From: Roseburia hominis
Lineage (GTDB): Bacteria > Bacillota > Clostridia > Lachnospirales > Lachnospiraceae
DNA length: 64,000 bases
Direction of reading: 5' to 3'
Assembly (NCBI GenBank): GCA_021771815.1
Contig: JAETOE010000006.1
Coordinates: forward strand, 1 to 64,000
Both the position numbers and the translations under genes were made by a program. The notes below the pieces were generated by a model that was given only the letters and a program-made list of their open reading frames with translations, was not told the DNA's origin and searched no databases. Shown here one piece after another: positions 10,460-20,737 of the stretch. Position 1 is the first letter of the stretch; each line of letters opens with the position of its first letter.

Positions 10460-11607
10460 TTACATATTTTACGGGAAGCACCTATAACCAGGTCATACAG
10501 AGCAGTATCGTGGAAACGGAGGAGCTGGTGTATGAGCCGCAGATTGAAGAAGATCAGGATTTTAATAAGTATGTCAAGCAGAATCTGATGAATCTGACGG
10601 GGATCGACTGTCTTATTCTGGATACTTCTGTTTGCCTTAACACCGACGAAGAACTTTTATCCGCATTGGAAATGATTCGTACTATGTATGATACGATCCG
10701 GCTGGTCATTTTTGCGCCTTATAAGGTTACCGGAGATAAGTTTTTGACAAGCTGCCTTGCGATGGGGATCACGAATATTATTAATACGGATGATTTTAAT
10801 GAGATTCGGGATCAACTGAAATACTGTATACAAAAAGGTATGACTTATCGGGATGCTGTCAAGTATAAAGAAAGTCATCCTGACAAGGTAGTTGTGAAAC
10901 ATGTCAGACGAACCGTAAATAAGCGGATGATTGGAATTGCCGGAGCAGAAAGTAATATCGGTGTGACACACAGCGCGATTGTCCTTGCAAATTATTTCCG
11001 GAAAAAGGGATTTATGGTCGCCCTGGCAGAGGTGAACGATTCGGGTGCATTTAAAGAAATCTGTGAGGATTTCGAGGAATCCATGTTTGATGACGGGTAT
11101 TACACCATGAATGGGGTGGATTTTTATCCGGATATGATACATCAGGATACGGAAACAAAAATGGATGAGGAGAAAATGCAGGTCTTACAGACACGTTCTT
11201 ATAATGTCATCATTCTTGATTTTGGTGTGTATTCCGGTCAGAACAGGGAAGCGTTCGAGCGTTGCGAAGATAAAATTGTTATTGCTGGTTCAAAGTCATG
11301 GGAGTTGGGGGCTGTGAACAGGATTTTCGCAAATGCATCCAAGGATGTGTTATTAAAATATGTTTTTTGCTTTAATTTTACGATTCAGCGGGAATATGAG
11401 GCAATTCGCAAGGGGATGGGGGAGCTTCAGAGTGTCCATTTCTTAAAATATTCAGAGGATCCGTTCACAGAATCGGATTTCCCGGATGGGGACGAGATCT
11501 TTGCGGATATTCTTCCGGAGGAGCCGGAAGAGAAAGAAAAACAGGGTATTGTAAGTAAGATTTTTCGACGTAAAAGTGAGGAAAAAGAGGAGAAACAGGG
11601 AAAATGA
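10456..11607 (+). CDS. TadZ/CpaE-like ParA-family protein with degenerate P-loop
   Basis: Receiver-like N-terminus, 'MIGIAGAESNIGVTHSAIVLANYFRKKGFMVALAEVND', 'YNVIILDFGVY'. Confidence 0.65.
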   Translation: MITYFTGSTYNQVIQSSIVETEELVYEPQIEEDQDFNKYVKQNLMNLTGIDCLILDTSVCLNTDEELLSALEMIRTMYDTIRLVIFAPYKVTGDKFLTSCLAMGITNIINTDDFNEIRDQLKYCIQKGMTYRDAVKYKESHPDKVVVKHVRRTVNKRMIGIAGAESNIGVTHSAIVLANYFRKKGFMVALAEVNDSGAFKEICEDFEESMFDDGYYTMNGVDFYPDMIHQDTETKMDEEKMQVLQTRSYNVIILDFGVYSGQNREAFERCEDKIVIAGSKSWELGAVNRIFANASKDVLLKYVFCFNFTIQREYEAIRKGMGELQSVHFLKYSEDPFTESDFPDGDEIFADILPEEPEEKEKQGIVSKIFRRKSEEKEEKQGK

Positions 11608-12188
11608 TGGAGACCGAAAGTGCAATTATAAAAGCAAGTTTGATGTTTGTGGCATTGCTTCTTGTAATGGGCAGTTGCATAAATGTATTTGTAAAAGCGG
11701 TTTTTGGGATTGGTTCGGACTTTGAACAACCCATGTGGCTGAGGATGATAAGGATAACCTTTTGGTTAGGCATGGGTGGATTTGGTAGTGCATTAGTTAA
11801 TATCTGCGCTGAAACAACAGGACAACTTTCGAATAATTTCATGACAGCAGTGTTTGATATGATTCTCGTTTGCAGTGGAGTATTTTGGCTATTTAGTGCT
11901 GCGATACACGATGAAGTTTCCACGAAAAAGGTGGGCTGCTTTGCAGGAAAGATAATTGTATATTCGGTGCTTTATTGGGCGCTCCAATATGTTTTTACGT
12001 TTATTTTACAGAAAAGGTTGGTGTTAGGTGAAAACTGGATTTGGCAATTGACCAATGTATTAATTTATTATTTCCTGATGGAGCGAGCAGTATCCATCTT
12101 TAGCAATAAGATAAAAGAATGGAATCGGGTGAACAGAGAAAATGGCAAAATCATTAGTGATAGCGGAAAAATATCCGGCAGCATGTGA
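11604..12188 (+). CDS. Multi-TM hypothetical protein
   Basis: About five hydrophobic segments; overlaps flanking genes. Confidence 0.5.
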   Translation: MMETESAIIKASLMFVALLLVMGSCINVFVKAVFGIGSDFEQPMWLRMIRITFWLGMGGFGSALVNICAETTGQLSNNFMTAVFDMILVCSGVFWLFSAAIHDEVSTKKVGCFAGKIIVYSVLYWALQYVFTFILQKRLVLGENWIWQLTNVLIYYFLMERAVSIFSNKIKEWNRVNRENGKIISDSGKISGSM

Positions 12189-14007
12189 TATTGCAAAGGT
12201 ATTACATTGCACAGAGAGAAAAGATGGGTATATTGAGGGTGAGAGATATATCATTACATGGGCGGACGGTCACCTTATTGGTTTTCAATATCCGGAGGAA
12301 TACAATCCGGCGTATAAGGAATGGAGGATGGAAGATCTTCCTTTAAAATTCGATCCCGAGAAGAATCTTAAGGTGCTGGAAGGAAAAGAGAAGCAATTTG
12401 ATATTGTGAAGCGTTTGATTCAGGGAACAGAGACAGACCGGATCATAAATGCCGGAGATGCCGGGAGGGAAGGGTACCTCCTGCAATATTGGATTTATAA
12501 GATGGCGGGAAACAGAAAGCCGGTAAAGGTGCTTTGGGTATCATCTTTGACGGAAGATGCAATTCTTCAGGCTTTTTCTAATTTACATGATGAAGAGGAA
12601 TTCAAGGGAATATTAGAAGAAGCAAAGACCAGGGCAGAGTTGGATTATATTCTCGGTATGAATTATAGCCGTCTCTTGACATTAAAATGCAGCAATGATG
12701 AGACGTTGCCGTATGGCAGATGCATGACGACGCTGCTAAACCTTATTGTCCAGAGGGAAAAAGAAATATCCGCTTTTGAACCTTGTAAAAAATACGCGGT
12801 AGAAATTCAGACAGAGGATGGGATAAAAGGAACGCTTCTGGATGCGGAGGAAAAGGAGCTTGTGTTTGCTACAAAGGAAGAGGCGGCAGAGATTATTAAG
12901 GAAATTGGGGAGAATACGGAAGGATTCGTTTGTAGCTGCAAGGCAAAAAGAACAGAAGCGAAAGCTCCTTTGTTGTATAGTTTGCCGGCATTGCAAAGCG
13001 CAATTGGTAAAAAGTATAAATTCCCTCCGGAAAAAACGCTGCAGATTGCACAGTCTCTGTACGAAAAGAAGCTGATCAGTTATCCAAGAACGGACACTTG
13101 TTATTTATCATCGGACTTGAGAAATACAATAGAACGAAATCTGGAGTGCTGCCGCTTTGGAAAATTCAAAGCAGCCCTTGAAAGGTGTGAAAGACTAAAA
13201 CCGGTAGATTTCAGTTACTTTAATGATGAGGAGATTACGGATCATCATGCGTTGATTCCTACAGATTATCGGAATATGCGTCTGGAGTATTCTAAATTGT
13301 CAGAAGATGAAAAAAGCGTATTTGATGAAATTATTTACAGGTTTCTCGGTTTGTTTGCCAAAGAGCGTGTCACGACCTCAGTTTCAGCAGAAGTCATTGT
13401 AAATGGTTATTTATTCCGGATGACGGATAGTGTAGAGGAGACGCCGGGGTTTCGGCTGCTCAGAGACATGGATGATGATAAAAGTTCCCTGCCTCCGTTT
13501 TTTGAAATGATTGTGAATGCAGTGGAGAAGGGTGGCGAACAGGAGAACATGGAGGTCAGGCTTGACAGTATAAAGGTCAGGGAGAGGGTCAGTAGTCCGC
13601 CCACCAGATACAATTACGGGAACATAACCGCATTGATGGAGGAGCATCAGATTGGAACACCGGCAACAATGGCGGAAACCATACATAAACTTTGTGATTT
13701 GAAAAGACCGTTCCTGGTAGAGAAAAGCGGAAAATATTATTCTACTCCATTTGGACGGATGTATATATCGGTAATACCGAAAGTACTTAAAGATCCTGAA
13801 ATGTCGGCACAGGTGGAGTGGAAACTAAGTCAGATCCGGGAAGGGAATTTATCACGTGAACAGGTGATAGATGAGCTTATGGAAGAACTTTTAAATAATA
13901 TAAGCTCGACGCAGTTTGAAAAAAGGAGCTTTGGAAGATGTATGAAAGTCAATAAGTCTGCCAGGGCAAATTATAAAAAGGTGAAGAGGCGAAGGAGTCT
14001 GGAATGA
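12142..14007 (+). CDS. topB: Type IA DNA topoisomerase (TopIII-like)
   Basis: 'SLVIAEKYPAACDIAKVL', 'LISYPRTDTCYLSSDL', 'HHALIPT', 'IGTPATMAETI'. Confidence 0.92.
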   Translation: MAKSLVIAEKYPAACDIAKVLHCTERKDGYIEGERYIITWADGHLIGFQYPEEYNPAYKEWRMEDLPLKFDPEKNLKVLEGKEKQFDIVKRLIQGTETDRIINAGDAGREGYLLQYWIYKMAGNRKPVKVLWVSSLTEDAILQAFSNLHDEEEFKGILEEAKTRAELDYILGMNYSRLLTLKCSNDETLPYGRCMTTLLNLIVQREKEISAFEPCKKYAVEIQTEDGIKGTLLDAEEKELVFATKEEAAEIIKEIGENTEGFVCSCKAKRTEAKAPLLYSLPALQSAIGKKYKFPPEKTLQIAQSLYEKKLISYPRTDTCYLSSDLRNTIERNLECCRFGKFKAALERCERLKPVDFSYFNDEEITDHHALIPTDYRNMRLEYSKLSEDEKSVFDEIIYRFLGLFAKERVTTSVSAEVIVNGYLFRMTDSVEETPGFRLLRDMDDDKSSLPPFFEMIVNAVEKGGEQENMEVRLDSIKVRERVSSPPTRYNYGNITALMEEHQIGTPATMAETIHKLCDLKRPFLVEKSGKYYSTPFGRMYISVIPKVLKDPEMSAQVEWKLSQIREGNLSREQVIDELMEELLNNISSTQFEKRSFGRCMKVNKSARANYKKVKRRRSLE

Positions 14008-14246
14008 TGAGAAGGAAGAAAGAAGGGCGGTTGATTTTATATAGGAAGTATCTGCATGATAATCATATGGATACAGAACCAATCGTGACAACGCTGACAG
14101 AAAAACGGACAAGTTTGTATACCAGCATATGGAACATGGTGCTGTTGCTTATCATAATTGCCATGATGGCGCTGGCGGCTGTCGGTATCGTTACGCTTAT
14201 GCACCCGCAGATGCGGATGATGTTTTTTCAAGTAGTGGGAAGATAA
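14004..14246 (+). CDS. Small TM protein
   Basis: Single TM, operon context. Confidence 0.45.
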   Translation: MMRRKKEGRLILYRKYLHDNHMDTEPIVTTLTEKRTSLYTSIWNMVLLLIIIAMMALAAVGIVTLMHPQMRMMFFQVVGR

Positions 14247-14259
14247 GGAGGAAAAGGTA

Positions 14260-14421
14260 ATGGAGCGAATGGAATCGGAAAAGGCACTCAATCAGAGAAT
14301 CCGGGAATATCAGAAATTGTTTGGCATTGTGGAAGAAGGGGCAATTGTAGATGCTGGGGATTACGAGAAAACAATGGTATTAGAGGATGAGGACACAGCG
14401 TCTATGAGGAAAAGCGTATGA
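14260..14421 (+). CDS. 53-aa hypothetical protein (not in ORF track)
   Basis: RBS AAGGAGG before ATG; MERMESEKALNQRIREYQKLFGIVEEGAIVDAGDYEKTMVLEDEDTASMRKSV. Confidence 0.5.
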   Translation: MERMESEKALNQRIREYQKLFGIVEEGAIVDAGDYEKTMVLEDEDTASMRKSV

Positions 14422-16862
14422 GCAGTGCATACGAGATTGTTATGGAAAACCGGAGGGAGATTGTAGAAAGGCTGATCTCTCAGATGGAGAAAGGATATAC
14501 ACAGACGCGCGCCGCATGGAACAGTGTGCATACCGGAAGACCATACAATCCGGTATCCAACGCAGTATATAAAGGCGGTAACAGGCTGCGCCTGATGATT
14601 GCTGCACAGGAGCAGGCGTTTTCGGATCCGCGCTGGCTGACCTTTAAACAGGCATCGGAGCAGAATTACAGGATAATGTCTGGCGCAAAGGGCGTATTGC
14701 TGGAAAAATGGATATTTTATAAGGACGTTCCAAAGTTGGATGAGGCACGGAAACCGGTAATTGATACAGATGGAAAGCCGGTAATGGAACGAATTATATA
14801 CGATAAGCCTATCGTAAATTATTTTCGTGTATTTAACGGCTCACAGATCATAGGACTTCCGGAACTGGAGCGAATGGAAGTTTCGGAGGATGCTTACTCG
14901 CAGATGGCAGATATATTTGAGCGGTCGAGTATGTGTCCGATCAGCTACGAAATGCAGGATCGCGCTTATTATTCATCACAGGAAGATAAGATTCATTTAC
15001 CGCCTAAAGAATCATTTAAGAATAATGAAACGCGGCTGTCAGTTCTTCTGCATGAAATGGCACATTCGACGGGGCATGAAACCAGACTAAACCGTCCGCT
15101 TGGAAACGGGTTTGGCAGTGAGGCGTATGCAAAAGAAGAATTGAATGCGGAATTAAGTTCCGTATTTCTGGAAAATGAACTTTGCATATCCATGGAGCCG
15201 GATAGTGAAATGCTAAAGGATCATGCCAACTATGTGAAGAGCTGGTTGTCTGTTTTAAAGGAGAATCCCAACGAATTGTTTGTTGCCTGCGCGACGGCAG
15301 AGAGCATTACAGAGTATCTGATGGAGAATTACGGAAAGGAACTGGAAAAAAGTATGGATGAAATGAAAATGAACCAGCTCACACTGGAAGAACGTTATAC
15401 GGAAGCGATGAAGATTGCAGGCTATGAAAGCATATCGGTTGATTCAGATGAACTTGCAACAATCGCTTTTCGGAATACGGAAACAGGACATACGCTGCGG
15501 TATGACGGATGGCAGCTTGTGGGAGCAGAGCTTGAGAAGATGCCGGTGTCCGACGAGGCATTTGAAAAGCTGATTCATCCGGAAGGAAGGATGGAATATT
15601 ACTTGAAATTTCCTAACACGGTGGTTCCATTAGAACCTCCTGTTATCGAGAAATACAAGAGTTTTGAAGATGCCTGCAAAGCATATCAGGAAGCGGGTTT
15701 TGTAAATGGAAAAACATTGGGATTTTCTGTCCAGGGAGAGAAACCAGTGGATCTTGTCTGGTACAGTTCCCGTTCGATGATGAATGATTTGTATCGTTTG
15801 TCACAGCCGCCGATGAGTTATGCATCTGATCTGACAGTCAATGAACTGAATGAATTAGGAAAAAATGCACGGCAGATGCTTACCAGTCTGCAGAAGGAAA
15901 ATGCCTACATACAATTGGCAAATGCAGTAACAGATGTAGAAATGAAGATGGTATCTGTCATTGAGCACGGAGATTCAGGCAGAGTAAATGAGGTGGCGGG
16001 CAGATTTGTGAGTGAGCGCAGGCCACAGGACTATTTAGATATTACAGTTTCTGACGGAGGAGGCGCTTACGATCCGGCGAACGAAAGCCCTGATAATAAT
16101 AAAGAATTAAAAATCAAGGTGGTGCATGCGAACGAAGTTATTGATTGTAAATTTATCAGCGTGAAGATAAGCAGGATAATGGAAAACGGCATGCAGGAAT
16201 TCGCAAATCAGGGAGAGGGAGTTGCGAACTGGCTGCAAGAAAGTATAACGAAGCTGGATACGGATTTTATGCCGTATGGGCAGTCATCATTTACGTTTTA
16301 CTCAACGTTCGGAATGATGTCGCTCGAAGATCATTATGAAAAGCTTGAAAATGCAGGCTATGACAGATTTCCGTCTGAGGAACAGTACTGGGACAGAGAT
16401 ATGAGGCAGCAAATGGCGGAAGAGGATGCGTGGCATGAACGTGAAATCCAGATTGCCGTTAATGGGACAAAATGGGTGACTGCACAGGAGGCAGGTGCGG
16501 AGGAGTATGAAAGGCAGCTTGAAGCGGAGCTTGAGAAAGTCCGGGAGGCGCGTATCACTGCCGATATCAGTGAATCCGGATTCAGACCGGAAAAAAGCCT
16601 GGTAAAGAATATTTCCAGATTTGAGGTCTTAAGTGAGAGAAAATACACTATGCGCGAACTTGCAGAATTAAACAAACAGAAGCACGGGCTTACAGGCGAA
16701 AGAAAAGAGTGCTTTCAGAAAATCGTGGCGGAGTGTCAGAGCCAGGAGCAAGAGCATGGACATATGCAGGAGAGGGAAAGTGTGGAAGAGATGAAGCAGC
16801 AAAATTTTTTGAAACAGCAAATGCAGATGGAAATGGATCAGATGGCTATGATGCAGGGATAG
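14418..16862 (+). CDS. ArdC-like antirestriction/ssDNA-binding protein with zinc metallopeptidase motif
   Basis: 'GRPYNPVSNAVYKGGNRLRL', 'FKQASEQNYRIMSGAKGVLLEKW', 'LLHEMAHSTGHETRLNR'. Confidence 0.85.
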   Translation: MSSAYEIVMENRREIVERLISQMEKGYTQTRAAWNSVHTGRPYNPVSNAVYKGGNRLRLMIAAQEQAFSDPRWLTFKQASEQNYRIMSGAKGVLLEKWIFYKDVPKLDEARKPVIDTDGKPVMERIIYDKPIVNYFRVFNGSQIIGLPELERMEVSEDAYSQMADIFERSSMCPISYEMQDRAYYSSQEDKIHLPPKESFKNNETRLSVLLHEMAHSTGHETRLNRPLGNGFGSEAYAKEELNAELSSVFLENELCISMEPDSEMLKDHANYVKSWLSVLKENPNELFVACATAESITEYLMENYGKELEKSMDEMKMNQLTLEERYTEAMKIAGYESISVDSDELATIAFRNTETGHTLRYDGWQLVGAELEKMPVSDEAFEKLIHPEGRMEYYLKFPNTVVPLEPPVIEKYKSFEDACKAYQEAGFVNGKTLGFSVQGEKPVDLVWYSSRSMMNDLYRLSQPPMSYASDLTVNELNELGKNARQMLTSLQKENAYIQLANAVTDVEMKMVSVIEHGDSGRVNEVAGRFVSERRPQDYLDITVSDGGGAYDPANESPDNNKELKIKVVHANEVIDCKFISVKISRIMENGMQEFANQGEGVANWLQESITKLDTDFMPYGQSSFTFYSTFGMMSLEDHYEKLENAGYDRFPSEEQYWDRDMRQQMAEEDAWHEREIQIAVNGTKWVTAQEAGAEEYERQLEAELEKVREARITADISESGFRPEKSLVKNISRFEVLSERKYTMRELAELNKQKHGLTGERKECFQKIVAECQSQEQEHGHMQERESVEEMKQQNFLKQQMQMEMDQMAMMQG

Positions 16863-16893
16863 ACAGGGGTACTATGGAAAGGAGGTGAGTCCC

Positions 16894-17067
16894 ATGGAGC
16901 AGGTCATGAAGCATTACGGTAACGCGATTCTTGCGATCATCGTCTTACTGGCGCTTGGCGCAATCATTGTAGGTGCGCTTGCGTCGGGAGGTTATGTTGA
17001 TCTCGCATTTAAGGATGCGCTGACCGGATTTTTCGGTGATATGTCCTCAATTGGCAGCACACCGTAA
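16894..17067 (+). CDS. Flp-pilin-like mini TM protein of the ICE1 Tad-like cassette
   Basis: MEQVMKHYGNAILAIIVLLALGAIIVGALASGG...; paralog at 45454; precedes cpaF. Confidence 0.6.
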   Translation: MEQVMKHYGNAILAIIVLLALGAIIVGALASGGYVDLAFKDALTGFFGDMSSIGSTP

Positions 17068-17267
17068 GCATGGCATCTGCCATGCAGACGCCATGCAGAC
17101 GCCAATGCAGTCCATCCGGCCAGACAGGCAGAGCCTGTCCGCCGCATGGGCTGGGCGTTTGCGGTGCGTGAAACAAGTAAAAAGTAAGGTAAACACAGAA
17201 ATCAGTAGGAAAAGCAAGGAAAAACAACAGGGGAAAACCGGCAGAAGAGGAAAATGAAAGAGGAACT

Positions 17268-18326
17268 ATGAGTGAGATAACATTTGAACCGACTGCAGAG
17301 CAGTTCGGCGTTTTCTGGAAATATATTGAAAATCCAGATGTGACGGACATCGACTATAACGGTCGTAAACTGTGGATCACGGATTTGAAAAAGGGAAGAT
17401 ACAGGGCGAATGAGGAAATCACAACAAATTTCCTTATCGCATTTACGCATAATATCGCAAACTGCGTTAATAAGCAGTTCAATAATGCAAATAAAACTTT
17501 GGAGGCGGATACAAGAGAACTGCGCATCAGCATTATCCATGAATCCGTGACAGGGACGGGGATCAGTATCTGCATCCGCAAATCACCGCCGCTTATCAGA
17601 AATACGATCCGGCAGATGTTAGACGATAGATATTGCCATCGGGAAGTCTTAAATTTACTAATCAACTGTGTGCTGGCAAAAATGAATTTTGTTTTTGCCG
17701 GGGAACCGGGCGCGGGAAAAACGGAGGCTATGAAATTTTTTATGCAGTTCATCCCGGATATGGAGCGGGTCATTACGATTGAGGATTCTTTTGAAATCCA
17801 TTATACAGACATCAAGCCAGATGCGGATGCGGTCGAATTACGGGTAGGGGACGGATTTACCTACACAGATGCTATCAAGACATGTCTTCGACAAAATGTG
17901 AAGTGGTTAATGCTTTCGGAAGCACGGTCTGTGGAAGTGACATCTTTGATAGAGCAGTGGTCTACTGGGGTGAATGGATTTTCGACAATTCATCTGGACG
18001 ATCTTAGAAAACTGCCTGACCGCATCCAGAACATGATGAATGACGTCAACGATGCGGCACGCATGGAGAACCGCATCTACCGGTATGTGAATATCGGCAT
18101 CCTGATCCGGCGTGTGGATGAGCCGGGCGGGAAGACCAGACGGTATATCGATCAGCTTTGCTTTTACAGCAGAGAAGGACAGGAGAACCGCATCTATATG
18201 GTTGTGGATGACGGAGAACTGGTATCGAAGGAGCTGCCGCCGGATATCAAGAAGAAGATGAAGTTGGCAGGAATAGATGATCCATATCAGTGCGATCTGG
18301 AGAAATACATCAAGGAGGGCAAATAA
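17268..18326 (+). CDS. cpaF: CpaF/TadA (VirB11-family) secretion ATPase
   Basis: 'VFAGEPGAGKTEAMKFF', 'ITIEDSFEIHY', 'EARSVEVTSLIEQWSTGVNGFSTIHLDD'. Confidence 0.92.
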   Translation: MSEITFEPTAEQFGVFWKYIENPDVTDIDYNGRKLWITDLKKGRYRANEEITTNFLIAFTHNIANCVNKQFNNANKTLEADTRELRISIIHESVTGTGISICIRKSPPLIRNTIRQMLDDRYCHREVLNLLINCVLAKMNFVFAGEPGAGKTEAMKFFMQFIPDMERVITIEDSFEIHYTDIKPDADAVELRVGDGFTYTDAIKTCLRQNVKWLMLSEARSVEVTSLIEQWSTGVNGFSTIHLDDLRKLPDRIQNMMNDVNDAARMENRIYRYVNIGILIRRVDEPGGKTRRYIDQLCFYSREGQENRIYMVVDDGELVSKELPPDIKKKMKLAGIDDPYQCDLEKYIKEGK

Positions 18327-18331
18327 CACAG

Positions 18332-19891
18332 ATGAAAAGGATAAACAAAAAAAGCGGACAGGGGAGGCTTCAGAAGAACCTAAGCCTGCTCAATCCAAGG
18401 AATCTTGAGAAGGAAGTACATATGTATGGCTACAACTTTAGCTGGAAATCGCATGTACTCCTGATTATATGTTCACTCCTTGGCATTGGGGTAATCGGAA
18501 TCATTTTTAAACTTGCCCCGTTGTACCTTGTAATTGCAATGGCTGCAGTATTTATTATGCTTCCGGTATTGGTATTGGACGGGTACAAAAAAATGTACGA
18601 GCAGAAGCGCTTTTCGGACGTATGCGAGTATATGGAGCAGATGCTCTATGCGTACCAGAAGGATGGCAAGATACTTTCGGCGCTTAAGGAGACACGAGAG
18701 ATTTTTGAACCAGGGCAGATGCAGGATGCGATCGACGGGGCAATCGCTTATCTGGAAGCAGGCGTAAGCCGGACAGAGCAGGGATTTGTCCGGGAGGGGC
18801 TTGGAACCATAGAGCGGCTTTATGATAACGTGAAACTGCGCACGGTGCATGATACGCTCATCAGTGGTGAACAGTACGGCGGAAACATCGACAAGGCAAT
18901 CCTGATCCTGCTGGAGGACATTGAGTTGTGGAAGAGGCGGGGCTATAAGCTGCAGGCGCAAAAGAAGCAGGGGCATACGGATAATATCATATCCATTGTG
19001 GTGGCGACCATCCTTTGCGCGGTGGCATTGTACGTTATGGATGGAATGAAGACACTGTTCCCGAATGTGGCAACGGATGTGGTAATTATGCAGGTACCGG
19101 CGATCCAGATATCGTCATTTCTCTTCCTTTTATGCATGCTCTTTGTGCTGGCAAAAAGTTTTCGCAGTTTGACCGCAGATTGGTTAAAGGCAGATGGTCT
19201 GCAGAGTGAGAAAATGATCCTGGACAGCTATGACAACGTCAAGCATTATGATGAGGCGGCGGAAAAGCGCAAGAGTCTGCTTTATGCAGCACCGTTCCTT
19301 GTTGCTGCCATACCGGTCTATCTTTTTTACAGAAAGTGGCTTGCGGTTATCTGCCTCATTATCGGTGTATTTATGCTTGTGCAGCATAAGGTCGGATATA
19401 ACCTGGCAAAAAAGGACGTAAATGAAGAATTATACGCAACAATGCCGCAATGGATGATTCAGATGGCGCTTCTCCTGCAGCATAATAATGTACAGGTATC
19501 GATTGCAAAATCAATCGAGAGCGCGCCTGTCCTGTTGCGTGAGGAATTGTTGCAGCTTAATGATCGATTAGCGGTGGCGCCGGATTCACTGGCAGCATAT
19601 ACGGCTTTCTGTAAGGATTTTGACGCTCCGGAGACACAGAGCATCATGAAGATGCTGCACTCGATCGCCGAAGCAGGTACTGGGGATTCTGATGTGCAGA
19701 TCTCGAATATGCTCCATCGGGTAAACGAGATGCAGGTCATGGCAGACGAAAAACGAGATGCGAGCATTGCTTTCCGTATGAAGACCATTTTTTCTTATCC
19801 GGTGCTCGCAGCGACCATGAAGCTGCTCATTGATCTTACGCTCGGCATGGTCTATATGATGAGTATGCTTGGCAACATGGGAGGTGTTTAG
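18332..19891 (+). CDS. TadB/TadC-like (type II secretion F family) membrane protein
   Basis: Two GspF-like halves with TM helices; adjacent to cpaF; paralog at 46764. Confidence 0.8.
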   Translation: MKRINKKSGQGRLQKNLSLLNPRNLEKEVHMYGYNFSWKSHVLLIICSLLGIGVIGIIFKLAPLYLVIAMAAVFIMLPVLVLDGYKKMYEQKRFSDVCEYMEQMLYAYQKDGKILSALKETREIFEPGQMQDAIDGAIAYLEAGVSRTEQGFVREGLGTIERLYDNVKLRTVHDTLISGEQYGGNIDKAILILLEDIELWKRRGYKLQAQKKQGHTDNIISIVVATILCAVALYVMDGMKTLFPNVATDVVIMQVPAIQISSFLFLLCMLFVLAKSFRSLTADWLKADGLQSEKMILDSYDNVKHYDEAAEKRKSLLYAAPFLVAAIPVYLFYRKWLAVICLIIGVFMLVQHKVGYNLAKKDVNEELYATMPQWMIQMALLLQHNNVQVSIAKSIESAPVLLREELLQLNDRLAVAPDSLAAYTAFCKDFDAPETQSIMKMLHSIAEAGTGDSDVQISNMLHRVNEMQVMADEKRDASIAFRMKTIFSYPVLAATMKLLIDLTLGMVYMMSMLGNMGGV

Positions 19892-19894
19892 AGT

Positions 19895-20230
19895 ATGAAG
19901 CATATCGTAGAAGCGTTTTCCATTCTGATCGTAATTGTTTTGAATCTGTTAGGCTGTGTTGCAATGATTTCCGTCACTGGACAGACAGCAGCAGCGAAGG
20001 AGTATAAGGCGGATGTCATTGCCGAGATCGAGAACAGCAATTTCAATCCGAATGTGATTAATGCATGTATTACGCAGGCGGCGACAAACGGCTATGAGCT
20101 TACGGTGAGCGGGTATACATATGATGCGGATCATGATATCCAGACCGCAGAGGTCATCTTAAAGTATGAGTATAAAATGCCGGTGTTCGGAATCACAGAT
20201 ACCAGGAGTACGCGCGGTGTTGCGAGGTAA
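19895..20230 (+). CDS. TadE/pseudopilin-like protein
   Basis: N-terminal TM, 'TAEVILKYEYKMPVFGITDTRSTRGVAR'; paralog at 48370. Confidence 0.6.
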   Translation: MKHIVEAFSILIVIVLNLLGCVAMISVTGQTAAAKEYKADVIAEIENSNFNPNVINACITQAATNGYELTVSGYTYDADHDIQTAEVILKYEYKMPVFGITDTRSTRGVAR

Positions 20231-20236
20231 AAATAT

Positions 20237-20455
20237 ATGTATATTATACTCTTTAAAATTGTTATAGTCTTAATGGGTTTTGTAGGGATATTATTTCTCT
20301 TTTGGTGGCTCTATTTGGTAATGGCTGAACAGAATATTGTAGCGCTTATATTTATTCTTATTGTGCTGATTGCGCTCGTACTAATATTCAAGGATCAGTT
20401 GACGGCAATGATAAATGATTGGTGGGTGATGATGGTTGAAAATCGTAGTCGGTGA
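20237..20455 (+). CDS. Small TM protein (ICE1 only)
   Basis: Two TM helices, in operon; no counterpart in ICE2. Confidence 0.4.
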   Translation: MYIILFKIVIVLMGFVGILFLFWWLYLVMAEQNIVALIFILIVLIALVLIFKDQLTAMINDWWVMMVENRSR

Positions 20456-20543
20456 AATCGGTAATGCGCTGCTAGGCTTACTTGGTGGAGCAGCCGCATG
20501 TGCTATGGTCATGGAGGTCTTAAACTTCATGACATCATTTTAG
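20436..20543 (+). CDS. 35-aa TM mini-protein (TTG start)
   Basis: (M)KIVVGEIGNALLGLLGGAAACAMVMEVLNFMTSF; positional paralog of 48718..48831. Confidence 0.45.
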   Translation: MKIVVGEIGNALLGLLGGAAACAMVMEVLNFMTSF

Positions 20544-20558
20544 GATTTGGAGGCAGAT

Positions 20559-20711
20559 ATGGAAAAGATTGCGGAGCATTTTGGAGTGGGATTCTTAGCT
20601 TTGATTGCGGGGATATTTGCAATAATGATTTATTTTAATTGCATTGCGCCGGGAGGGGAGATAAATAATATCGTCCGTAGCTATATGAACAGTATATGCG
20701 GGGGCATATAA
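20559..20711 (+). CDS. 50-aa TM mini-protein, pilin-like N-terminus
   Basis: MEKIAEHFGVGFLALIAGIFAIMIYFNCIAPGGEINNIVRSYMNSICGGI; paralog 48849..48995. Confidence 0.6.
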   Translation: MEKIAEHFGVGFLALIAGIFAIMIYFNCIAPGGEINNIVRSYMNSICGGI

Positions 20712-20737
20712 TGCGCAGGAGGATATAGGGAGGATGT

